A stretch of DNA of 64,000 nucleotides from Diphasiastrum complanatum (GCA_029204225.1 CM055097.1:74982860-75046859); one strand, 5' to 3'. Shown: positions 22,191 through 36,177, counted from the stretch's first letter. The notes: generated by a model from the letters alone, not told the origin. A program made the numbers and translations.

Positions 22191-22881
22191 TGTGAAAAGT
22201 ACAGTACTAAGGACCATAAATGGATCTTTGAATGATCCACAAGGTGATTGTATGCTTGTTAAACAATCTATCAGAAACTAGTCATCAGAAAACAAGATCT
22301 AGTTTAGCAGCTTGATAGGAAACAAGTAGAGACAATCAAAGCATTGATCAAATAGTCTAATCCAACTCCACACGTGTGGAAATAAGGCTGTAGTACGGCC
22401 TGTAGACAGTGTTTACAAAGTGCCAAAGCTGGGTTTCATTGGAAAAATAGAGTAATCACCATACAATGAGAGGAAACTCGAGTTTCTCCTTGAGGCTCCA
22501 AAAAGTTTCTATCTTCTCACTATGGAGAATGGAAATACATAGTAAAACACACTTCCTTTGCAAAGTTAGGTGAAAATCCAGCATGTAATAAGGAAGTAGA
22601 CTCCACTTTCTTGCCCTAATGTGAAAACCCTAGCCTAGATCCAAGAGTCATGCTTGGTAGGTGCATGGTAGGTACAAATCTCATCATAAATCATGGTCTA
22701 GATCCTACAAAGTAGGAATCACTACCAAATAGACACAACCACTCCTCTTGACTCGTGGTAACCTACTTTAGGTGTGTATGTAAAAGTGGCACTTTGGCCA
22801 TTCAAGTAACCAACAAACAATATTGACAAAATGTACAATATTCTACATGGCTAGATTTGCCAATGTAGGCAATTTTTCACA
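22191..22881 (-). repeat. 5' LTR of copia E
   Basis: Partner of 16895-17585, TGTGAAAAG...TTTTTCACA on the plus strand, flanked by the AACAA target duplication. The palindrome CCACACGTGTGG lies at 22368-22379. Confidence 0.95.
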
Positions 22882-22886
22882 AACAA

Positions 22887-25800
22887 GACATCTTCAGCTG
22901 AACTTGGACCCCATGTCAAGTTTATTGTCTAGCACGAACCCTATGCTACATAATAATCTCTTCAAATCTTATCTAAAAGTCCCTTAATTGTAGTAGGTAA
23001 TTTTGGATAAAGGAAGTTCGCCTTTTGGGGCTTCAAGGAAGTATTGCCTTTTGAGGCTCGTAGAACATTAGATTTGGGAGCACACTAGACATGATCTACA
23101 ACATGACCTAATAATTTTCTCTTGTATGCCAAACCTTTTGCCTCCAATGCATACGTCTCATTACTCCTTCCATTCGCACATTTTGAAAGAGCCTTAGATG
23201 AGAATGTGCACCCATAATTTTCTAATATTTTGGCAATCCACTATTTGATATGCTCTAATGCATCAAAATATTCAAAGAAAAATTTTCTTTGAATAATGCC
23301 TACTTTCACAAATATAAAGTTCAACAAAATCTTTCTAACAAAAAATTAATAACTCTCTTGCTAGTTGATGTGAAAACTTATGCTTATTAGTTTTCTTACT
23401 AAGTTGAACATTACAAAAACAAAGATAAAAATATGGAGGCTCAAAAAAACATCACAAACTTGTAGATTGGGTGATTGAGGAATTGAACCTCAATCAAGAC
23501 AATAATCTTCACTTCCAAGTCACCCATCAATAGCTTATTTAGATTCTTTACATTCTCAAGCAAGTGAGTCCATGCAAGGAACCTAGGTACAATTACCACA
23601 TGGTTCTTACCTTCAACAACTTCCTTATCTAGTGAACAGTGGCTACATTGCTTCATTTATCAAGATCATTTGCAATGACACATTAAACATCAAAGCCAAT
23701 AGATCAAGGTGGGTAGAAGATTGTTCTTCAACCATGGTGCCTCTAGGTGCAATGCCATTCTTGTGTTACCAACGTCTTGAACCTTGTATTCCATGTTTAA
23801 ACAAGACCTATTACCAAGATCTTGAGAATTTGGCCTGTTATTAATGTGCAATGTATTATTGTACATATTCAAACTAGTACAAACAATTTCTTGGAGTGCA
23901 ATGATTACAACCAACATATACATAGGACAAATTTAGTCAAGCTACTCACACATTAGAGTTTAGGCCCATTCTCTTGATTGGCCAAGGGTAAATTGATCAG
24001 ATCAACATTCAATATTGATATAAAGAGCAAAATCTGAAAACAGTGACCCAAGCAACTAGCATCGCATGCCTTTGTGAGACTCATGTGCAAAAAAGATACA
24101 CCAATGACGCACATCAAAGCACATATCCACATTAGATAATTCTCAATAGTACCTAGCTTAACAAATTAATTGTACTGTAAAAAGACAATTACACCAACTC
24201 CACTATCCATAGCTCAAACCAACTGCTATTCCTATTGACTTCATCAACACTCAGGAATAGGTGGATTTAACATGGACATCTAACGTTCATAATGTCTATC
24301 ACATAAGTTCATGTTCATAATGTTGACTAGCTTCAATGTAATTCAGCGTCAATGGTAAAGGGTCTATTTGCACATGAAGGAAGGCACTAAAGAACACCAC
24401 CATCATGGAACTTTCCATAAAAAGACAATACAAAAAACTTTACACTTACACTACTTTACTTGCTTAGAAGCTAAATAGATGTCATAAACTTAGAAGCTGA
24501 TTAGATAGCGTAGCGAAGTGCCGCATAGCTCCACTTGTGATAAAAGAATAGCAAGAAACTTAGTGGATGCAACTTGGCTAAAGACATCAAACAAACACTT
24601 TTGCAAATATGGTGAATTACTATACTGTCGCAAGTCTAAAATACTACCCAAACTTGAATGATTCAAATGTCTACATTGATTTGCCCATGTCAACTTCAAA
24701 TGCTCGAGGCATCAAACATTTTACGGATAAGAAAGCTCTCAATTATGACTCAAAAAAATCTTCTCAAAAATTCCTCTCCCATAACACCCATCAATTCAGA
24801 AGACCTAGAATTTTGTAACTTTCTACTCTAACAAAAGCATTAGTAACTAATTATAAACTATAATCATTTACAATGCCTACTCTCTCTGCATGTAACTAAT
24901 TATAAACTATAATCATTTACAATGCCTACTCTCTCTGCATGCAAACAACAAACTAATGACATCAAAACTCCAACCCAATATCTTCCACTACTACCTCCTC
25001 CATAGAACCCATTAAAAAACTTCTAGTAAATCAACAATCAAACAATACAATGCAAAGAAAATAACAAATTCACTTTCCACTTCAACAAATATATTCTACC
25101 TACATATTGCATGTTAACTAATTGCTACAAATTTTAGGGCCTTGGGATTTTTACAAAAGGAGGGAAAGATCATGGCTCCACATCAACTATTTTAAGGTTC
25201 CATTACCACAATTAATTTACACCTAAAATGCATCAATATGCTTCTTCCATCAATGAGATGACTTATCTCCTATCCACACCACACAATATTTCCACAGAAT
25301 TTTCAGGGGTGAAGTGTCAACTTGACATGATGGAAGTCATCATTTCGAGCCTAATTATCCCCATCTAAGTACTTACCGAAACTAATAAAACAATTTTCCA
25401 TACTAACATGCTACTTGTTGCTTTAAAGTTTACTATCTCATTGACTGTAGACTGTGGAGTGTTTAGGGGCAAGCTCATGAGGCCCTTTGAATACAAATAG
25501 ATGCATCCCTCTTCTTGCTCCATCGAGTGGTGCAAGGAGCAACATTGAGGCAGCAAAGCCAGGTTAAGCCCTTTCCATTGTTCCATGTACTTGGTGCCCC
25601 TTACCATACTACCTCCCTTTCACTGCTAGCATCACTCCATTTGCTCTGCTGCCTTTATGAGGTACAGAGTCTTTATGAACAACCTTAGGAGTTTGATTAC
25701 ACTAGCACAAAAGTGTCAAGTATATATGGGCAAACCTATGAGCTTGATTACTAGCACAATAACATTGTACTTACTTAATGCCTCCCTTGACCCACGCTCT

Positions 25801-26460
25801 CACCATGCTCATCCAAGATTCAATGCACCATTCCTCCTTACTATGCTACATCTAAATCCCATCTGCCTGATCCTGATTGCCCACTACTTCTTCCTCTGCT
25901 ACAATTGTCGCTTCAGCTGCTCAATCATCGATTGCTCTGTCACTGCATCTGCCTTTCAAAATAGAACAAGTATCCACTCTTAAAAATTTGACAAGGTCCC
26001 TAAAGTACGGCCATTAGTTCAACTCGAGTGGGATGTTGAACAACCATTATGTTATTTCATTAAACATTTTCATATTCTAAGTACATTATGTACATCTGCA
26101 ATTTCACAGAGACTGAAAAATGTGTCACATGTAGCCAGAATTTGACTTCTGTTCTTTCAGCACTACTATCAACCCCACACCCCGTGGGAGACGTCAGGTC
26201 TGGATTTGGGGTTTATTTAATGAATGACTTATTATTAAGTTGTCATTCCATACAGTTGCTAAGCATGTGGCTGACAAAAAAACAAAATGCAATAATGGGG
26301 CATACCCAGTTTTGTACCTCAATTTGTATACTGGAACAAATTCAAACTACACTCATTGCTTTTGATTATGTAAGCTTGACAGAATTCAAAAGCCAACTCC
26401 TCAACAGATAGTCTGCTCTTATTTTTATGAATTTAGAAACTTCACAAAATTGGACTGCAT
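22887..26460. other. no gene recognised; small tandem repeat
   Basis: AT-rich sequence with only short chance ORFs. It contains an exact 49-bp tandem duplication at 24843-24940. Some phrases (22990-23110) resemble decayed copia text but are too weak to call. Confidence 0.45.
24843..24940. repeat. 49-bp exact tandem duplication
   Basis: GTAACTAATTATAAACTATA begins at 24843 and again at 24892. The two 49-bp units look identical, so the event is recent or an assembly duplication. Confidence 0.9.
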
Positions 26461-29400
26461 TTCATAAATACAGCAGGTACAGTAAAATTTTAACTCATCA
26501 GCGACACAGTCAGACACTAGAAGTCATGTATCCTGGACAAACCAATATTTACATAGCTGGCATACTGAAGATCAAGAATTACAATTAGAGTGATATCAGT
26601 AACAGCTAAAAAGAAAGTGGATACTTCCAAGCTCCATTGCAACAAGCGGCCAGTGGCAATTCTTCTATTTGATAATCCTCACCACAGCTTCAAGATTCTT
26701 ACATCAGCCTGTGCCAAGTCCCCTGACAACATGATAGCAATAACATAGTAAGTGCGATGCTATATATGAAAACCCTAGACCAGCTTGGCAAACCCATTAT
26801 ATTTCAACCCATAAGTACTTCAGCAAATATCTATGCTTACCACCTGAGCAGAAGATGAGATCTCTAAATACCAATGCTCACTGAAAACACAAAAACTCCT
26901 TCAGATTGATAAATCCTTTAGTATGTATTACCAATGCCCCCCAGATACTTGAAAACGCATGATCACAAGATTACTTACCTGTAGACACACGTTAAGAGAC
27001 AGTCCCCCCGGCTAATAACCAGTTTCCATGGGAATTTTAATTCTTCAGTAAATTTCTCTTTCAGGTATGAAGTGTGAGAGCCAAAATACAATATTGAGTG
27101 GCTTGTTAAGAGGTAGGAAAAACAGTGTGTAAGAAATTGTATTTCAATAAAGCCAAAAGTCGAGCCATCTTCACTATTATTGTTGTAGGCTTTTTACTTA
27201 CCAATGGCTAAATCTTTCAGACGACTAAGACTATGAGCTTAATATGATCTGCACCAAAGTCTACAGAGTAAGAGCCAAATCAATTAGAATAATGTCACAT
27301 AAAACATAAACCACTCATATTTAAAGCTATGTCTTTCAGATGAAGTGGTCCTCCATTTTACATGTCTAGATATCAACCTGTACTATTGTCATCAAGCAGA
27401 CCAGGCCGCTACTGTAGTCAAAAACGATAGTATGCTTTAAAGTACCCAGGTTAATAAGCAGCACTTGTTTCTTAAGACTCAATTTATAATGACCATCTAC
27501 CCGTACAGATGTGAAGCTTTCTAACATAGATAGTACTGCACTTCAAAATCATATCACAACCTTCTTTTATAGCCACTCTTTTGAGTCTTTGTAGCTTCAC
27601 TGTTGATTACATTCTTCGCAAATGAAGAAAAATCAAAAATCTCCACTTTGTCCAATATGAGACGTGTACTGACTACAACACGACATGAAGTAATTCAATC
27701 TAAGAAAAAATCAAACTTTCAAAGACATGATCTGTCCAATAGAAGGTGCGCAAGAGAAATTGACATACATCTTGAGATGCAATAAAGCCAAAACCCCACT
27801 ATCTTTGGTTTTGTGATAACATTACATTTGCGACCTTTCCCAAGAGTCACAGTCAACTACTTCAGACTATATTGAGGAGTCCATTTGCCACTCCACACAT
27901 TGTAGTCCATTTGCCACTCCACACATTGTCAGAGGGGACTGCAAACACAAAAAAAAATGATTAGTTCTGCCACCCCACACAATTCACCTAAAATCATCAA
28001 AAAACGAAGTCTTACTCCAATACACTTAGACATGCCATTGGTGTAAAATTGTAGATGATCTTATCTTGAGTGCAACAATGCTCACAAAGAAAAATCAAAT
28101 CACTTTTTTTTAATCCAAAAATGTAAGGAGTCAACCTTATCAGCAACAACAATTAGAAGACTTTCTCATGCCGGCAACAACACTAGCGTAGCTTTTCATT
28201 TTCTGATTGCCACTCACACAAACGTCAAATCATAACCTATGTGCCAAAGAAAGGCATAGATTTTTACCACAAGAAAGATAATATGGAACACCAACCAATA
28301 ATCCTGCAGAATTCACATCTTTTACTTAATGAACTGTGATACTTATCAAAAATTGGGGGCCAATTATAAACTTAATATACAAGAAATCAAACTAGAATCA
28401 TCTTGCCCTCGAGAAGCCGCGAGATTGGACCAGCTAAAAAGCAGCTGGCCACAAATCTTGGGTACTTTCTGTTTCCAACTGCCACTGGCAGAAACATTAG
28501 ATCATAAAATTTAAAGAAGAAAGAAATCAGCATATTAGAACACCAAGCATTGATCCTACAGAATTGACATGCCTCAGAAGCAGCACATGACAAGAATGAA
28601 CCCCAACAATACTCATCGGAGATTAGGACGCTTCAAACTAAAAGAATCATCTCAACATCAAGAAGCTAAGAGGTTAGACCATATGGAAATAAGCGGCATC
28701 AACTATCAGACTCCAAAAGTTCATGCTGAAACAAGAGCAAGAGATACTTTGAAAAAAATGTTTAACGACAACTGTGCCATGACAAAGCACTTGAACTCAT
28801 CCCTATCAAACCTACACAAAACCATATCATCAACCATCCTATCAGATACAGCTCGCATAATGGGAAGCACTGATGCTCCACCATTTCTGGCTGCATCATA
28901 TGCAGATACAAAAGTTCAACCTTTCTATCCTGCTTGCATATCAAACAGAAAAAAGTGAAAAAAAATAACACACCAAGAACCTCACAAGACGGCATGATGT
29001 TACTAGCAGAATCAGCAGGCATAGGTCTAAAATCAACTAATTTGAACCTTGAACCTGGACAGATATTTTCATCTGGCAGACCGGATACTTGTTTCCAAAA
29101 TACCAGCAAAACCTCAAACTTGGGAATCCTGATATGCATATTATACTATGAAATTCAGCAGCAAAACCTTGCATAGTAGAGCAGTGCCAAGCATGATGAC
29201 CTGATTGTAGTGTCAACAGCAACCTGGAAATGGTATTCATCACCACTTTTTGCTTTCAGCATGTGCTCTTAAAGCAGATCATACTGACTTTTGAGCATCC
29301 ACAAATTCCGCAGCATCAGTAGCCATGATGTACAACATAAGGCATATTACAAAAAACAAATTTAATGAATCATGGCTGCACTACATCACACCTGGTTCTG

Positions 29401-30869
29401 ATTTATTAGCTGTATCTTCATATTACTATGCTCAAGTTAAGAGATACAGAAACATGTTTAGCAACTACCACGGCTTTCATTCAGCACATCAAGAACAAAC
29501 TATGGTGCTTAATGGCCATCAGGTTTCTGAGAACAACTTTTGATATTTCTTCCAGAAACTTGTTTTAAGAAATTCTTATTTGCTTGCATCAAGAACCTGC
29601 TGCCCAGTAAAATCACCTCAACTTGATGTAAACCGTTTTAGGCTAAAACTATATTTTTATATTAAAATAAAGGTGCAAAGACAAATAAACCGAAGCATAT
29701 TCTTGAATTGATTATCTTCGAAAAATGTTGCTTTAAGTGCTAATTATACCTTTAATTTGCCAGGAGCAATACTGGAGAAACAGCCACTGATTTGTTGACC
29801 TGCTATGCTGAACAACAACGTGGAACAGATAATGAAAGCTTACTGTCTTGTGCATTGAAAGTAAAAAATATTGAGTTTGTTACTTGTTTGATGTTTCAGT
29901 GTAACAATAACTTTGGTAATGTCCAAGGTTATATAATGATGGGTTACATCATATTCAGAGACCCATTCCAACCACTTTTGATTGAAACATAGTGTATGTT
30001 CCAAAAAACGAGCGTACATTCCAAAATATATTGGTCCAAAACGTGTTAAAAACTTAAAAATACCCTAAATACCCAAAAAGCAGTAGATACTGAAAAAACT
30101 GCACCAACTTATAAGCACTATTTGTATAGATGGAGGATGTACTTCTAGCCTCACAAATCCAGCGACACTGAACTGAAATTTGAAACAACACTACATGCTA
30201 AAGCAATTGAATAGATTCAAACTGTAAACATTTGTTGATAGTTTGATCGATGTTTAAAATGTATTTTGTTATGTGAGCAATGAGAACCAATTTTCAGGGA
30301 ATTTCAAAATACTGACTGCAATTTGCTTAGGTCTCCCAGTTCAGTACCCCAAATGCCAATCCTGTTTCTCTTTAAAATGTACAGCAGCACGTACATGTCC
30401 GACAGCACATTTGTCCAAATGAAGGATGGACTTTCGGTATATATAGTTTGAACTCTGTGGCTTTCTTTCTTTTTTTCTCATTTCCCGGCGGGCGAACGAA
30501 CTTGCAGCAAGAATAAAGGGTTAAGCTTTCTATTCTCATAAAACAGGTTATGAATGCTGATTATGGAGCTTTATATACTACTGTTTCAAAACACGTGCAT
30601 TGATCTGTCTACCTTTTGTGCATTGAAATTTAAGAGTCAAGACTGGTAGTAGTCTGGTAGCAGTGAGCAATTTGAACAAACATTAATGATGATAGTCGCT
30701 CTAGCTCTCGCTCTCTCTCTCTCTCAACCTGAACATTATTTTGATTGATTGCACTATATGTTTGATCTTTCAGTGTGACAATTTCCCGTAGCCGTGGTTA
30801 GGGCCTTTTAAGTTTGTAACGTTACAATATTGGCTTACATATGACCAAAAGAGAGAATTTTTTAATTTA
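26461..30869. other. no gene recognised; small repeats and microsatellite
   Basis: No coding region is supported. It contains a 26-bp tandem pair (27878-27929), a diverged ~270-bp duplication (roughly 28190-28440 against 28460-28710, with shared wording such as AACACCAA.CA.T.ATCCT.CAGAATT) and a (CT)n run at 30707-30725. It lies downstream of the Y2 pseudogene on the minus strand, so part may be its former introns or UTR, but no exon is recognisable. Confidence 0.4.
27878..27929. repeat. 26-bp tandem duplication
   Basis: AGTCCATTTGCCACTCCACA is repeated at 27878 and 27904 with identical 26-bp units. Confidence 0.9.
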
Positions 30870-32700
30870 AAAGAGTGAAACTGTCTGCTGTGCTCTCATA
30901 AGTAAAGAAAAGTGAGCAGTTTATAACATATAGCTTTAAAAGCAAATCTGTATACTTCCGCTGTTTCAAATTTGCAGAATCTTGATATGCAAGTAAAGCA
31001 TGAAAGAATGTTTCACGTTCGATACCTTTGTGCATCTACACCCTTAAAATTTGAATTGCAACTGACAACGCCCACTTTTTATCAGCCTCATAAAACATCC
31101 TTTTCGGTTCACAAATAAATTCCAAATTTTGCACAAGCCAGTTGCGTGCCTGATTCTCAAAACGCCCCGCAAATACCTTCCAGAGGATATGGATTTAACA
31201 ATCCTCTTGTTAATATGAGATGCAGTTAAACATCTTAGAACCTGAGACATGTGAGTTTTTTCTTTAGTCAAAAAGTTCACTTGTGAAGTCTACCGTTGAG
31301 CTTTTACATTCTATAAGCACTACATCAACCATAAAAGGAGAATGGAAAAAGGAACAATGAAGACAACCATGCAACTACGACACAGCCCGGGAGGAAAACC
31401 TCCCCAAGCCAACAAAAGTACCCAGTTTTATTGGAGTGGAACTCGCCCCGTAAGCGTACCCATAAGGGCAAAGTTCCTGTAGATCTACAGATCTTGTCTT
31501 TATCTTTTTAAGCAATTCACTTGGATATGGGCAATAAGAAGTGTATGCAAAGAGGTTTACAACCTTGACCTTACTTTGTGTGGCCTATCAAAAATATTTG
31601 GCCATGAAAATAGTTACTATAACCCCTCAAGAAGAGGGTTTCGAATCTTGAAGCATGGCTGCTGAGATGCACATAAACGAGAACAAATCTATTGTAACAG
31701 AGCCGTAGATGAAGCTATTAATCGATTCGTGCAAAAGCCAACTATCGTCAAGTGGAGTCCCAGAGTAGCAGCAGTTGTTGGAGTCCAAAGGAAGGAACTG
31801 GTTTAAAAATGCCCTGTAGAAGATAAGCCTTTTCTTACTAGAGGCTCCAGGACGATGAGATAAACTGAAAAATCATGTTTCGGACTCCATCGAACGTGTT
31901 ACAAAAAGGTAACCACAAGCTTTTCACATGATAACTTTGCCCCTTGGCGCTATCTACTTAACCGACCATAGATCTGTAGAATACAATTCTGTTTTCAATA
32001 ACTGCCGACTGAAGTTTTAACTAGCCTGAATCGCATCAACAAGGTTAACGTAGTTCAAGCAGAAAAGCTCCAAATCGCTGTAACTCCCACCCACCGAGGG
32101 TCCAAGACCGTCAGTACCAAGAGAAACCGATCTGTTCGGCCATGGACACAGCGTCATGTAAAAAAGAATTTCAGCTTCTGCACCTACTAATAGTTCATAA
32201 AACAAACCATCACCTTCAAGACAACGCGTGCTCCACGCGGCTCCTCTTGAATCCTTGCTAAGCCATGAAATGATAGCTAAAAACACCAAAACCAGCATGA
32301 TGATTCCCTTCATCACCAAATCTCGGCTTTCTATGAAAAGGGGCACCCATCTGCTGCCGACAGACACAAAGCACATGCAAGAAACAAGACCAGATATCCA
32401 TGACAGACTCATACTCTTGAGGTAATTGCTTGTTTGTGAGACAAATCAACCTCCTGCTGCTCCTGCTCCGCTTTCCTCCACGATGTTTACCGCTCCTGCT
32501 GCTCCTGCTCTGCTCCTGCTCTGCTTTTCTCCACGATCATTGCCACTTTCTTCATCATCTTTCTTTCCTTTGCTTCCCTCTTATTTTGGACGTTTGGGGA
32601 AGAAGACAGAAATAGTATATTCTGTCGAATAGTATTTGACGGCGTCTAACTCCCCAAAGGAATCTTCCGTCCTACTTAAACGGCGCTTGTGGCACCGTGT
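30870..32700 (-). pseudogene. locus Y2, inverted copy of Y1, partly decayed
   Basis: Reverse complement of Y1 (4060-6040). An ORF on the minus strand (32412-32017, with an internal ATG at 32313 equivalent to the Y1 start) encodes MKGIIMLVLVFLAIISWL, a signal-like segment, then DSRGAAWSTRCLEGD and GAEAEI, ending at a stop after DAIQAS. Downstream similarity continues through non-coding sequence to the block equivalent to the Y1 last exon (about 31206-31049). There the homologous frame has several stops and the NPYPLEG start is still readable. The upstream part is Gln/Glu-rich (GCAGGAGCAGAGCAGGAGCA repeats near 32470-32530). Probably a pseudogene, though the 5' exon alone might still be expressed. 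Confidence 0.65.
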
Positions 32701-34544
32701 CGGCCACCCAAACAGTACTTACTTGATGACCATCTTCCTCAAGTGAGGTGAGGGTGCACTAGAGATAGACTCAGGAAGAATGATGCATTTGATCGTGATA
32801 CATTCATTCATGGAGATGAGCGTTCACAATTTTTGGATGAGAGGGGGCTTTGCATGCACCCTCACCCTCAGTGCAGTTGATGGATATGCTAATACATTTT
32901 CGAGGGTTAGAGTGGTGAAGGAGAAGTGGTCGGCCGCTAGATCCCACTACCGTCCCTCAATTTGAAGTTATTTGAGGTTGCCCGTTGTTATGGCCACGTC
33001 TTGCAGGATTCGACATAATCCTAAACTTGGATACACGGTACTTCAGTACCCGAGATTATTGGTTAAGCCTCATTATTCCAAAATAGACAAGAAATGTAAT
33101 TTAAAATCTTGTGAGGGCCTAGTCACATATGTGGGGTTGGTGCATGGGTTAGACGGCAATTGCCATGTGTAGAGTATCAACAACAATGAAAAGAGTATTT
33201 GGAAATATTCTTGGCTTGCATGGAGGCATGCACAGGAAAAGCTAAAGCTATATATCCAAGTGGGAACTTGCCCTACTACCATTCCACTTTGTGGTTTTCA
33301 TTACTAGTTTCCTCTCTCTATACCTGCATCCTATAAGGGTGATGCTATTGGAGATGGATTGGTGGCTTCTCATCAGTTGGGTGGTTTTGTTTGTTCCATT
33401 GTATTTTTGTGAGCAAACCTTGAGGTGCTTTCCCTTACACCCCTAACCTGGTTTGGCATATTGTGGCAATTGCATGTAGCAGCTTCTTGCAAGTTCTAGA
33501 ATTCATGAAGCTTTGAATATTATTAAACATGCAACAACTAGAGACTAGTATAGAAATGATCTTCACAAATCACCAAAAATCAAATCTCTATGTCTTATCT
33601 ATCGCATCTTATCAAAATGGGAAGTAGATATTTAAAGTTGTCCAAGATCAAGGTGAAGTTTTTCAACCCTTGGTGTGTGCGTGAAACCACTATCCATATG
33701 CCAGTATTTGCCACCATATCAGCTCAATTATTTGGAAGCTAACCTAGGTAGTATATGATATTTTGCTAAGGTCAAGAGTTTGACCCGCCCTTTATCTAGT
33801 ATCAATACTCATGAAAAATGCTCATGCCAAGTGGACATTGTAAGTTTTGTCCATGGTATCAAATTTTTGGTTGGTCATTATAATTCAAATATCTTATAAT
33901 TATTTATTTATGATGTTGTAGGACAATGGCATTTAGTATTCTCATTTCAAAACAACTTCATAATGCATTTTAAAAAAAGTGTATGCTAGTTTATTTTGAA
34001 AACTTTGGTATCCTAGAGCCACGTCACAAACATATATTCATACGAAGTTGGGTTAGTTCTTGCGTGTCAATAACTCATGTATCATGTTTGTAATAAAAAA
34101 TTTAAACACTCATAAAACTCCATAATTATTTGGTTTCAAAAATAAGCAACTAATTGGGATAAAGAATAGTGATACCCACCCACAATTTCAACGTCATCCT
34201 CTATGGTACATGACCATATCATCACAATGAGTGGAATGCATGTAGTAGAAACATGCAAATCTCCTCACCCAAATATAGGTTGAGGGAGATGCATAGGCAG
34301 ATGTAAGGTCATCCCTGTCATGAAGGTGATGCACGAAATATGCAGTTGATGCTCGAGCATAGAACATGCAACTGAGCTCTTTGATAGTATGTTCTTTGAT
34401 GGCCTTCCACATGGACTACCATGGTGTGGCAAGTTTCTAAGTCTCTCTCCAAGGTTACTGCCACAAGCTACATGGAAATCTAACATGTTATCTTGCATCA
34501 ACTTGGCTTGTGGAGAGAATGAAATCCATCATGGACCAAGGGGT
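32701..34544. other. no gene recognised
   Basis: Only short chance ORFs. The phrase ACCCGAGATTATTGGTTAAG near 33050 recalls TTCGAGATTATTGGTCATGC near 60560 and may mark a shared decayed LTR family. Confidence 0.35.
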
Positions 34545-35331
34545 TGTTGGATTATTCTCCTTCTTACTAATCGACTAATCGGTTTTAATCCTCATCCATT
34601 GTTTATCCAGTTCTGCATATTTTCCCGTGTCTTTACACAGTCTGCAGATTTACAAGTGTTTTTACACAGTCTGCAGAAATACATGGAGTTTGACAACAAT
34701 GTTGCATTTTTCGCCTGTCAGGAATTACGAGTAAATATGCAGAGTCGCTTTTCTAAAATGGCAGTTTTAGTTCATTTCTGCAGAGTGACAATTTTAGTTC
34801 ATTTATGCAGCAGACTATTTACGGCCAATTTTCACCGCTTATCAACAATCAATTTCTGAGAAGGAACTGGATGAATGCCAGCGAACACCAGCCAACTGGC
34901 AATCACATTTGACGACCTAATTACTTAGTATAAATCAGCTATTCATACATCTCTTTTTAAGTTCGGAAGCAAAGAATCAACATTCTGAATTGTGAAGGAG
35001 TTGAGTGTTATTACACGACGCTTCCTGCGCTCTTATCAAGCAAATCATTCACAATCAGAAAGTATTGTTGCTATCACGCTTTCAAGCTTGAACTCTCTTG
35101 AGCATTCTAGCTCAGTCTTTTAGAGATTTATTTTAGAGTTGCTATTGCGCTACTGCTTATCAGCAGAGCTGCTAATTATCAGACTTATTCTCAGTTACTC
35201 AGAGACAACTTAGAGTGCGCAAGTAAAGTTCTGAACACTATCAAATACAATAAATCTAATTAATTGTACACTAGTTACAATATCACATTTGAAGCTTATA
35301 CTAATGAATTAGATCAAACTATATTCTAACA
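34545..35331 (+). repeat. possible solo LTR
   Basis: A 787-bp stretch that begins TGTTGG and ends TCTAACA (short inverted termini). It has a TATA-like AGTATAAATC near 34928 and AATAAATC near 35250, as expected of a plus-strand LTR. No partner LTR, primer-binding site or target duplication (GGGGT against GTTGA) is present, so this is tentative. Confidence 0.4.
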
Positions 35332-36177
35332 GTTGATTGAGGTGGTTTGTGGGTCCTTGATTTTAATTAGGGCTTATGACACATTTACTTTATTCTTATT
35401 CAAAAATAGGTGCTCATCTAAAACTAGGAGGCCTTGTGTCTTCAACTATGTGGTTTGGCATTTAGAAAGTAGATGGCCAAGAAAACCTCAGTTGTAGTTT
35501 AATTCCCCCCTTTCATATAAGTTTGTAAGGTTTGGCATTTAGAAAGTAGATTGCCAACAAAACCTCAATTGTACTTAAGGTTCCTTTTGTAATAGTTTGT
35601 TTGATTATATATATAACACGTGGAAGTTCTTGGTTTAGTTCAAATAGGATTCTTCGAAAACTGACATTAATACCAAAATTGTACCATTTTCATTCAAATT
35701 TTTCTCAACATTGATTCAAAACTTTATAGTAAAACTAGTAAAGAGTGCTCGTCGTTGACGGGCAATGGCGGCTGATCTAGGTGACGGCCGATGATTTGGA
35801 AATTCAGTACGTCGTTGACAAGCCAGTGTCGCATTTTTCGGATTTGAGGAGAGTGTCACATTTTTGGGATTCGAGGGGAGTGTCTTATTTTTTTGGATTT
35901 GGAGGGAAGTGTCGCATTTTTCGCATTTGGAGGGGAGTGTCGCATTTTTTGGATTCGAGGGGAGTGTCGCATTTTTTGCATTTCGAGAAGTGTCACATGA
36001 TTTTAGAGCCCTGTTGTTTGGAGAGAAAGATTGATGCCTAATCCGATTAGATCTTCTCACAGGAGTCAATTTGATTTGTTCATTTCCTAAACCTTGCAAA
36101 CACAGTATTTTTTTTCAAATAAACAATGCTATTGAGGTCTGTTTTCGGCTGTTCCATGAAATTGGGCCTTGATTGAA
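35332..36177. other. no host gene; short tandem repeats
   Basis: Holds a 77-bp-spaced duplication (TTTGGCATTTAGAAAGTAGA at 35454 and 35531) and the 27-bp minisatellite below. A 127-codon minus-strand ORF (36099-35716) spans the minisatellite. Its first part (LTPVRRSNRIRHQ) resembles a copia IN-RT linker, so it may be a displaced copia piece. Confidence 0.45.
35826..35998. repeat. 27-bp minisatellite, about 6.5 units
   Basis: GTGTC starts at 35826, 35853, 35880, 35909, 35937, 35964 and 35990, so units are 26-29 bp. Each reads approximately GTGTCGCATTTTT.GGATT followed by a GAGGGGA-type end. On the minus strand most units code a 9-residue repeat (NATLPSNPK-like). Confidence 0.9.

Larger units (their letters stand above)
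16895..22881 (-). mobile_element. Ty1/copia element E, near-complete and young
   Basis: A 5987-bp element on the minus strand with two 691-bp LTRs, a 5-bp target duplication (AACAA at 16890-16894 and 22882-22886), a tRNA-Met-type primer-binding site next to the right LTR and a purine tract next to the left LTR. By eye the LTRs differ at only about five positions, so insertion is recent. Gag, protease, integrase, RT and RNase H are all present in order. It looks nearly whole, with about two breaks in the coding region. It inserted into older, unassigned repeat DNA. Confidence 0.95.

Noticed and set aside
25600-25985. ORF of 108 codons at 25657-25983
   Set aside because: No domain, no homologous copy in the window and ordinary intergenic composition.
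36100-36177. left LTR of copia C/D
   Set aside because: No sequence left of the RNase H matched the TGTCGG-type start seen at 58864, so no LTR pair is claimed.
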